DNA of 64,000 nt from Moniliella sp. 'wahieum'. Taxonomy: Eukaryota > Basidiomycota > Moniliellomycetes > Moniliellales > Moniliellaceae. The translations under genes and the position numbers were made by a program. Numbering within the stretch: the stretch's first letter is position 1; every line of letters starts with the position of its first letter. Below are positions 56,390 to 64,000 of this stretch, in pieces. The notes under the pieces were generated by a model that was given only the letters and a program-made list of their open reading frames with translations, did not search any database and was not told the origin of the DNA. The stretch is from assembly GCA_003971905.1 (NCBI GenBank), contig RSEE01000056.1, positions 248,001 through 312,000 on the forward strand, given 5' to 3'.

Positions 56390-58657
56390 CTACAACTGGC
56401 AGCGTACTCCTGCCCCCAGAACCATGCCTGAATCAAAGAAGCATCCCTTAGTCTCCCCCCGCGCCTCGAGTTCAGCCCAGCGTGCATGCGCCTCCTTCAA
56501 ACGGTGCTGGACGTGGGAACGCTCCAGCATGCGTGCCACCCAGTCCATCAGCCCATCATCGTCCTCCACGACAAAGTAAGACGACAGTGCACTGAGCAAC
56601 GTCTCGAATCCACGCTTGGCCCGGGGCTGGCGGGGCGCGAGCAGCCGCGCTCTGCTGGGCATTCGTCCCATCGGAAGAGTATGTCCCACACCCCAGAGCA
56701 ACGCCAAGCCCGTCAGTAAGAGCACATCGGGTCCCAGCAACAGGTATGCGTCCCAGATCCGCAGCTGCGTCGCAAAGGGCACGGCGCCATTGAAAGGGTG
56801 ATGTACCAGCGCGTCGCGTAGCTGCTCGGTGTAATTTCCGCCTCGTCCAACGCGGCAGCCAGAGAAGGGAGGTAGGCGCGTACGAGGGTTTGGTGCACAA
56901 AAAAGAGTTGCTGGAGTCCGGGAAAGCCAGATTGGAAGGTACTGTGGAGATTGTAGTGGTCGTGCAAGCGCGTGAGCGCAGTGTAGGCAGCCAAGTCGAG
57001 GGCAGCTGGAGCAGAAAGTGGCTGCGATCAGGCCCATTCCCTGGCAGTATCCGCACGAATCGGGACAGTGCAGACTCATTGCATGCAAGACTTGAAACAG
57101 CTGGACTTGACCCTTTCCATAGCGCGTGTAGAAGGTCCCATGACCATTCATTGTCCGCGGCACGTCCAAATCGATCTGCACATCGTACCGACTCGGCACG
57201 GTTTGGGCGTGCACAAATTCTCGCTGCGCCTTTTCCTGCGTCTCACGCCCGACTGCGCCCGAGGCAGCACGACGATGGTGCTGATAATGGGTCCAATGTG
57301 TCTCCCCCCCCGACACCTGGGACTCCGCATCCGATCGCATCTTCATCCGGATCAGCAGGGGCCACACCACAGGGCGCCAAGAGTCGGGAACGCCTTTAAA
57401 CACTCGCCTCTTCACTGCCGCAGCAGAGATGCCGACTTGAATTCTACCTCGGCTGTTGATCCGACACTTTGTCTCTGCTGGGGGGTAGTGAGCATTTTTT
57501 GCCACTTGGCCGCTCGGGTGCGATCGCGCGCCAGGTGGGCCTTGTGCAGCGCCTCTCTTCTTTGCAAAATGATCCGTGCCTCCTGCTGCGCCAGCGAGCG
57601 CGGCACCAGTTCCTCATTCGACATTGGGCTCGCCGACGCTACCAATTGCAACGAGGGGCGGGGGGAGTTGGCGCCTAATCTACCATCGGACCGGATCGCC
57701 TCGAACCGAGGACGGTGCGGAAGCTTAACGAACACCCGGCTGGGCAACGCCAAGACCCGACCTGGCTCATCTTGGTCTCGGCGTCCGTCTCAAAGAAGCC
57801 GTACCGGTCCACCGCTCGCTCTTCCTCAGACTCCCTGACTGCGACGTGTTAGGAGACGGCGAGGGAGCTCGCCTCCGTTCGCGCGACGCACGGGCCGAGC
57901 GCGACCCGAGGGCAAATGCAGCAGAGAAGAGCGGACGATGCAGAGGGATCCTCAGAAATCCTGGATGTATGCGACGACGACGGCGATTGGGAAGGGAGCA
58001 GGCCTTGCCCAGGTGCGGGGGGCGTGGATGCGGGTCTGGAGCTGCGGGGGGGCTCAAGGAGGGACGTGGCGGCTGCAGCAGCTTGGGCAGGCCCACTGGA
58101 CTCGGCGTTCAGGCCTTCGCCCATGGATGACGTTGCCGGGCGCTGGAGGCGCATGGGCGGAGCCAGACCGTCGGCGCCGTCGGTGTCTGGCGCGTAGGCT
58201 GGGCGATGTGCATGTCAGAGAGCGCGGCCTGGTTGGCCCGGCGTCGTCCGGCCCACGGCAGGGGACCGGCCTTGTGGCGTGTCATCTCCTCGCCGGCCAC
58301 CCTGCCGTCGCCGGGAACGGGTGGGAGGCAAAGTACGTACGTGGCGCGGACCATGGCGCCCTCCTTGGCGCCAGGGGCGGACCAGTCGTTGGCGGAGCGC
58401 GGGAGCTGCTCCGAGGCGCGGGCCATGGCGGGGGGGCGGATGGGGACGGGGGCCGGCGGCGGCCCAGGCGAGGCGGCTGGACAGCGCGCGCGAGAGGGAG
58501 CGGGTGCGCGTCGGCGAGGGCGCAGCGCCCTTGCTTGCGGCCGGCGTGGTGGGGGCCATGCCGTGGGGCGCTGCTGGCTGCCTGCGCTGCTGCGCTCTGG
58601 CCTCGCCCGCTGCGCCACCATCCCCCCCCGAAATCGGCTGAGGTAATCGCTCCCCAT
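56390..58657 (-). CDS. TBC-domain Rab GTPase-activating protein
   Basis: RabGAP that accelerates GTP hydrolysis by Rab GTPases in membrane traffic. The TBC domain reads: RRVFKGVPDSWRPVVWPLLI, the Arg-finger motif IDLDVPRTMNGHGTFYTRYG, KGQVQLFQVLHAMSLHCPDS, and CGYCQGMGLIAA (the Gln finger; usual form Y-x-Q-G-M). Then FNGAVPFATQLRIWDAYLLL, GPDVLLLTGLALLW and a C-terminal helix ending near 56390. Upstream is VDRYGFFETDAETKMSQVGS, the conserved linker preceding TBC in Gyp3/Msb3-like GAPs, and a long Ser/Pro/Arg-rich N-terminus. A possible intron at 58187-58340 (GTACGT to CAG) puts the start at 58657 (MGSDYLSRFRGG). Frame changes: near 57830, 57780, 57420, 56990 and 56850, plus the Arg-rich N-terminal part. 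The N-terminal model is weak; the TBC call is strong. Confidence 0.87.
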
Positions 58658-59617
58658 CACCGCACGGCGCCAGCCCCCGCCCCCCCAGCCGCCTGTGGGC
58701 TCACGACCTGAACCGTAGACGCTCGTCGCGCAGCAGCCCGACAGCCATGTGACTGGCACGAGGTAAGCTCGTGGTGCCAGGGAGCGCGAGCGCAGGTAAC
58801 GCAGTGGAGTATGTTTGAACAGCTGATATGCACTCTCGAGCCACTCCACATGTCACAGCCGATCCTCTTCATCCCAAGGAGGCACCCCCCGGCTCCACCA
58901 AGCCCTGGTTGGAGACTATAATGGGCGATTCTGGTGGGCCATCTTTTGTACCGCATTACGTTCACAGAAGGCATCACATGCGGCTGTAGGACAATGAGAC
59001 GGTGAGGAGGCCCACGAGTGGGCTCCTGTTGTTTGGCCATTTGAGTAAGTTCCGGGGCAAGAACAATCATGCGTTTCGTTTCGTGTTGGCTCTTTCCTGT
59101 GGCGCATCTCGACATCTCAACAGTGTGCCTTTTGTCCCCGTATTCCAGCAGGAAGTTTGGCGCAAGACTGTTGGTGCTTCGATAGGTGCATCTTTTTCTG
59201 AGGATGCACTTGTGGCGAAACAGCTATATGGGCACAGGGCGCACTAATAAGCGACATTTCAGACAGTGGCCAACAGGAATCATCGGCTCCATTTTGCTTA
59301 CTGCGGTGGGGTGAAAAAGACCCGGCAGCAGTGACTAGCAATGGCAATTGTCCCTTTCAAAGGCCTGAGGGGGGCTTTCAAGATTCGCGAGGCGAGCTGT
59401 GTCGCGTGCTATGTAGCATTGAGGAGCGGCCTTGCCGATGCTAAGCGCTAATCTTCCATCCATTGCCTGAACAGCGAGCTCATCTCACATGGACCAGTAC
59501 ATCCATCTCTAGTTCCCCGCTCATTGACCATTTCCTCTTCCCTCCTTCTATACTAATGGATCTCTAAGACGGATTGGTCGACAATGTTTTCCGCAATGCA
59601 TAACGTTTTTGGTCCGC
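58658..59617. other. Intergenic region between TBC gene and MIC19
   Basis: Upstream region of the TBC gene to about 58860, then lower-GC sequence with no supported gene on either strand. Confidence 0.5.
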
Positions 59618-60272
59618 TTACACCGATGCGGTGAGCAGATAGTTCTTTCAATGGACCACAGAGTCAGTATCAGACCAAAAAAACCAATGGGGTTAGGATG
59701 ACACACCTTCTCGGCCTGGGCCACAGCCGACTTGAACTCTTGAACCGAATTGAAGCAATCCAGCGTGCGCGTCGCATTGTTCCTTTTATCCTCTCCTGTC
59801 AGTTCCCTGCCAACACACGGAAAGAAGCACATACTTGTAGCACTGCGCAATTTTCTCGCGGGCCGCAGCAATCTCTGGGGACTGGAGCAGCGATGCGCGC
59901 TTCTCCTGACTGGCCTTGATCTGGGCCTGAATGACGTCGAGCTGAGCTTGGAGCTTAGCAGAGCTGGTGGCAGTGGCGGGGAGACTGGCCTCCTTGCTCT
60001 CAGCGCATCCTTCTCCAGCTCCAACTCGATCTGCCGACGCACATCGGCCTCAGCCTTACGCAGCCGCTTGGCCTCGGCCACAATCGAAGCCTGCACCCGC
60101 TCATCGAGCTTCTGCAGCTCCTCAGCGAGAGGCCTTGGCCCTTGGCCGCAGCGAAGAGTGCTTGAGATTCCTTGGACGCCTCAAAGTCGGCCAAAAGCTG
60201 AGCGCCAAGTGACGCCGACTGCTTGCCTTCGGTAAGGTCAGCAGTTGCGGGTTTGCTCCCGGACGCTCCCAT
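59618..60272 (-). CDS. MIC19: MICOS complex subunit Mic19
   Basis: Peripheral MICOS subunit that keeps cristae junctions and links Mic60 to the outer-membrane sorting machinery. The start at 60272 gives MGASGSKPATADLTEGKQS, an N-myristoylation signal as in other Mic19/CHCHD3 proteins. A long helical region follows (VQASIVAEAKRLRKAEADVR, RQIELELEKDALR). The C-terminal half-CHCH domain reads SPEIAAAREKIAQCYK, then NNATRTLDCFNSVQEFKSAV, giving Cx10C as in yeast Mic19, and ends AQAEKNYLLTASV. Introns are 59783-59834 and 59645-59706. Frame changes near 60140 and 59975 lie between these blocks. About 180 residues. The family identification rests on the myristoylation site, coiled coil and Cx10C spacing together. 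Confidence 0.85.
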
Positions 60273-61623
60273 GGTAGCTAGCAGAAGAAGGTGATGGTGG
60301 GGCGCAGCGCGCTTTGGCTTCTGTCCACCCGCTTTGGGGGCCTCCCGGCCCTCGCATCGCTCGTCTCCCGGTCTTGGCCGTGCCAGCGTGCGAACGCAGG
60401 CCCAGTTGAGCACCAGCTGACAAATGATTTCATTCTTTCAACTCGATTTGTTTTCTTCTTCACGCCGCGACGGCTTGGTACAGAACGTCACGCTGGAGGC
60501 CAACGAAGGATTCCCAAAACGGAGCCTGGGACAAGGACGACGCTATTCCGACCAACATACCCATGCAGGTCCATAGAGAGTCCTGGCCTAGTGTTCACTA
60601 CGAAATGTTGCACAGAAACGGGGAAACAAAGGGGTATTCATATCTTCCTGGGAAGGAGTGTGGGATCAAAAAATGACCGCTTCACACCGGATTCGAGGTG
60701 GCGGTGTCTGTAGACCCACCCCTCCGCCCAGGTTGCCCTGAGAAGAGAGTAGCCTTGCTCTTCCCCATACTTAAATTGGCCCGTCCCATAGGCCTCGAGA
60801 GCTGGGCGGACCAGAGTGTTGATGGGGGTGACGCCTGTCAATGGGCCGATGGCCGGGGGCGATGTCTGTCTGTCAGTAGCTCGGCAAGGCGAGATGGGTT
60901 GCGCAGCAGTGGCAGGTGCTACACACCAGCCACCATATGATTTGGCCAGAGGAAGGGGATAGGAGGTTGCCGGCTCGTCCGTCGATCGATTGGATGGTTG
61001 CTGGGGAGTGGTTTGGAGAGAGAAAACCAAACCAGCGGGTGCAACCAGCCTTTTTGACCAACAAAAGACGACGGCCGGTGGAGGCATTCCGGGCACTCGA
61101 GCTCATTCCGCCGATCGATGACGACGAGCATTTCCGATTCTCCAATGTTGTGGGTTTGAATGCGGCGGCGTGGGTTTGAAATGATTTTGTCGAGCCCAAG
61201 TTTGAATCCCCCGGAGATATCAGTCTGGGAGGGTGACTGGTGAGCGATTAATGGCTGGCGATCTGAGACCCCTTTGTTTAGGGCTGACATAAGCGAGGCG
61301 CGGCGCTTGCGTGGCCTGCTGGGTGGCGGCAGGTGGCGCGCTACCGATAGGGTATCGGCACCGATCCCCGCCGGGGTGGGACTGGCCCAGTTGGACGATG
61401 ATCGACGCATGATCCATCGCCGCATGCCTGCTGGGGCGATATGATAACGCACGCCTCCCAGCCACCCTCGACGACGCTCCCTGCTGTGCATCCCCTGCCC
61501 CTCCCACCACCACCACCACCACCACCACCACCAGCCCTCTTTGTGCGTCTTCGTCTTGTCCCCCTCTTGCATGCGTTCACCACACCCCCTAACCCCCACC
61601 CCCCCCCTCCCATCTCCACCCAC
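60273..61623. other. Divergent intergenic region between MIC19 and the Ubl-AN1 gene
   Basis: Contains several mid-size open frames on both strands without motifs. A (CCA)n tract at 61504-61533 lies just upstream of the Ubl-AN1 start, probably in its leader. No gene is supported. Confidence 0.5.
61504..61533. repeat. CCA trinucleotide microsatellite
   Basis: About nine uninterrupted CCA units, 90 bases upstream of the start codon of the Ubl-AN1 gene. Confidence 0.95.
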
Positions 61624-62091
61624 ATGCAGCTCACTATTCGCTCCGTGTCAGGCCACGCCTACCCACTCTCCCTCCCCACCGGCGCTACCGGTGCGCAGGC
61701 CAAGACCATGCTCCAGCAGCTTGCCGGCGTTGACGTCGCCCAGCAAAGGCTTTTCTCCCCATCCGCTCGATCCTGGATTGGCGACACCGACTCCCTGTCG
61801 ACCGACGACGACCTGTGCCTTGTGCTCCGTCTCCGCGGCGGGGGCAAGAAGCGATGCCAGCACAATGCGGGCCAAGTGACGCAGCAAGGAGGCAATGCCC
61901 AATGCCGTGATGCTGCGGTGCGGCTGGTAGGCGAGTGCCCCCACTGCAAGCTGCAATTCTGTGCCCAGCACCGTCTCCCCGAACAGCACATGTGTGCACT
62001 CCAAGATCAAGTACGCCACGCTGCGTTCCAAGCCAACAAACGACGGCTCGAGGCTGAGCGCACGACTGCAACCCATGGTCTGGCCCACTAA
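61624..62091 (+). CDS. Ubiquitin-like domain fused to AN1 zinc finger
   Basis: A single intact frame of 155 residues. Residues 1-74 are a diverged ubiquitin fold starting MQLTIRSVSGHAYPLSLPTG and ending CLVLRLRGG, the same last six residues as ubiquitin (LRLRGG). Immediately after GG comes GKKRCQHNAGQVTQQGGN, then VGECPHCKLQFCAQHRLPEQ and HMCALQDQV, the Cys/His pattern of an AN1 zinc finger (C-x2-C, F-C, H-R, E-x-H-x-C). Related fusions (ANUBL1/ZFAND4 group) bind ubiquitin pathway partners. Many lysines of ubiquitin are absent here, including a Lys48 equivalent as far as I can align. The Gly-Gly before the finger raises the possibility of cleavage by a deubiquitinase, as in ubiquitin-eS31 fusions. 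No intron or frame break. Confidence 0.87.
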   Translation: MQLTIRSVSGHAYPLSLPTGATGAQAKTMLQQLAGVDVAQQRLFSPSARSWIGDTDSLSTDDDLCLVLRLRGGGKKRCQHNAGQVTQQGGNAQCRDAAVRLVGECPHCKLQFCAQHRLPEQHMCALQDQVRHAAFQANKRRLEAERTTATHGLAH

Positions 62092-62884
62092 GGCCTCAGC
62101 ATGGCTTTTGCTTATTTTTTCGCCCACGGCTACGCCGCACCTGCCGCGTCTCCCTTTCAGGCACATCTCCATGTACCGTGCTACTCAACTCTCACCCGAC
62201 AAGCTCGGTGTATATACCGCCCACACTCCCCTGGGCTGCCCCCAACCTTCTCTTTTTTCTTGATCCTTCCCTCCTTGCTGTGAGGACCCTATGCGCCGCT
62301 TGGCCTTCTGGTCTGCGCCGCCTTCATGTGCCATACTCCTGATCTCCGTCTCCTTTCCTTTGATGTTTGTCTTTCTCCCCCCGCCTCTCGCTCACTTGAG
62401 TTTGTCCGCGCCCCTTCACCGGCTTCACCGGCTGTCCTTTCTAGTTAACAGGATCTCATTCAATTTGGCGTTTCTTGGTATCCCGCTATCGTTCTGGGAC
62501 TAGGAAGATGGATGTAGATTGCAGGGGCAAGGATGACCTCGATGACCCCTGTTTAATGATGTGAGATGCAAACGATCCACAGTGCTCTTTTGCATGCCTG
62601 CAGGAAATCCGACGACGCTAGTACGGAGCTTTAGCCCTCATCCACACACGCCAACACATATACCTTGAGGGTAGTCGTGAACGTTGAACCCGTGAACACT
62701 TTGCCCCTTGTCCGCACAGCCGGTCCGCTCGGCCAGCTAGGTTCGCATCGTCGGTACGTAACCCGCAGCTTACCGCACTCCACACACCCCACAACCCTGG
62801 TCCCAGCTGCGCCTCGTCCCACCTACCGGCCGTCAGGCCTTAGGTCGGGTTTTCCGGACGGCTCCCACTCCCACCGCATCCTCA
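62092..62884. other. Intergenic region
   Basis: C/T-rich 3' flank of the Ubl-AN1 gene. The frame of the next gene is open from 62665, so its true start could lie in this interval. Nothing else is seen. Confidence 0.45.
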
Positions 62885-64000
62885 ATGCCTGGCGTTTGGC
62901 CACGACCCCCCCTGCCCGACATGCCCCGCCTCGCCACGTCGCAGCAGAGCAGCAGCGCCAGCTGGCCCCGCCTCTCGGGAGCCGGCCGCTGGACATGCTC
63001 ATCTGGTACAAGCCCGTCCCCATCGCCACGCTTTCACTGCCAGGCAGTCTGCCCTTGCCACCCGAAAACGCAAGTGCCCAATGCCTGCCCCGCCGAGGTA
63101 AGGCTAGCAGTTGGCACCGCCGCGCAGACTGTGACGGTGGTGCTCAAAACGGGGCCGTACTGTGGATGCTGGACGAGCTGGCAAGCGGATGGCACCTACT
63201 CCACCAAGGCGCCGCCATTGCCTTTGCGATCCAACTGTTGTGGACTTAATCCGCTCCTGGGCGACTTTAGTCCTCGTTGTCATTCTCCGCGCCTATCGCA
63301 TCGCAACCTATGCCGCTCTCACTGGTTCGGATCACCATCCTCTCCATCTTGTCGTGGGAGAGATCGGGTCATTTGGTAAGTCCCCCCCCTCCCCGTCTCT
63401 GGTTTGTTAGCGTTGCTTGGTTCAATTACTCACGCCTTGCAGTCGTCTCCCAAGTAATGTATGTCCAAGCAAGGCGCGAGGGAAGCCATCCCGACCACCC
63501 CTCCAGCTGTTGGAATGCAAGACGATCGCCTTGTCCTGCTCGACGAGCTCGGTTGGGTGGGATGCCACGTCTTGTACCTCCTGGCCCAAGCCCATCAAAC
63601 TTCCTCCCACCGTGCTATTCCCCGAACAGGTATACCTCCCTCCCGCCGACAAGCCAAGGGGCCAACAAAGCCCCCCACCGCCGCCGCACAAGTACCCCCG
63701 CTACACCATCGGAGACAAGTCCTTTGCTTGCCCCGTCCGCCTCTATCGCAGGGGAAGCAACGACGCTTCCTCAACCCATCTCACCGTCGCAGCTATCCAG
63801 CCTCTGCAGCACACACATCCCATCAATCCGTTCAATCCAGCCTCAACGCCAGCGCCAAGCACGTACGCCGACGCAGCCTCACATAGTCATATCTTTCTTT
63901 CGCCTGCACCGCAAGATGTGGAGGATGAGCTGTTCAGCCGTCCATCGGTGGGTCGGTGGACGCAGCACCGTCTCAATACCACAGCCGAAGGCCACCTCGT
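62885..64000 (+). CDS. Unidentified membrane protein, runs off the right edge
   Basis: I do not recognise this gene. The clearest part is GAVLWMLDELASGWHLLHQG, AAIAFAIQLLW then, after one missing T near 63246, TLIRSWATLVLVVILRAYRI and ATYAALTGSDHHPLHLVVGE. It contains at least one strong membrane helix (SWATLVLVVIL) and a preceding hydrophobic segment. An intron at 63376-63442 (GTAAGT to GCAG) interrupts it after GEIGSF. The downstream part to 64000 is Pro/Ser/Thr-rich. The start is uncertain: 62665 in the same frame as AVLWML, or 62885 in a neighbouring frame. Incomplete at the window edge. Confidence 0.5.

Overview
The window is nuclear DNA of a fungus, most likely a basidiomycete yeast. 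Coding regions are GC-rich. Protein genes carry short introns of about 41-100 nt with GT(A/G)NGT donors and CTNAC branch sites. All three tRNA genes contain introns, and the shugoshin, Ofd1, 2-oxodicarboxylate carrier and TBP homologues look basidiomycete-like. Class and species cannot be settled by eye; Tremellomycetes or a similar yeast lineage is a guess. I found 22 protein genes or gene models with support, two edge or unknown models and three tRNA genes, separated by unusually long intergenic DNA full of short palindromic words.

Layout. 0-14.4 kb: an unknown Pro/Ser-rich gene (-), a 14-TM MFS drug transporter (+), a very long Mus7/Mms22-like genome-maintenance gene (+) and, convergent to it, a SABATH-type carboxyl methyltransferase (-). 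14.4-18.5 kb: gene-poor and repeat-rich. 18.5-23.2 kb: TATA-binding protein (+), mitochondrial 2-oxodicarboxylate carrier (+), then a head-to-head pair of ATP synthase subunit h (-) and the F1-ATPase inhibitor (+). 23.2-31.5 kb: a lower-GC island holding tRNA-Tyr, tRNA-Glu and a small secreted double-psi beta-barrel protein. 31.5-43.3 kb: OSBP-related protein, an N-myristoylation-signal disordered protein, a second tRNA-Tyr, a Dap1/PGRMC-like heme protein, mitochondrial pyruvate carrier 2 and Ofd1/Tpa1 dioxygenase. 45.2-48.1 kb: peroxisomal acyl-CoA thioesterase and shugoshin. 51.1-62.1 kb: citrate synthase, a Mam3/CNNM protein, a TBC RabGAP, MICOS subunit Mic19 and a ubiquitin-like/AN1 zinc-finger protein. 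An unidentified membrane protein runs off the right edge.

Functional picture. Six genes serve mitochondria: 2-oxoacid and pyruvate import, citrate synthase, two ATP-synthase components and cristae organisation. Two serve the nucleus and chromosome stability (Mus7-like, shugoshin). This is the gene mix of an ordinary eukaryotic chromosome arm, not an operon-like system.

Caveat on quality. Nearly every conserved gene is broken by single-base gaps. Most of these are loss of one base from a short G, C or T run, and conserved protein resumes at once in another frame. I treat them as probable consensus errors of a long-read assembly, not pseudogenes. CDS coordinates therefore span several frames, and frameshift sites are given in the entries.
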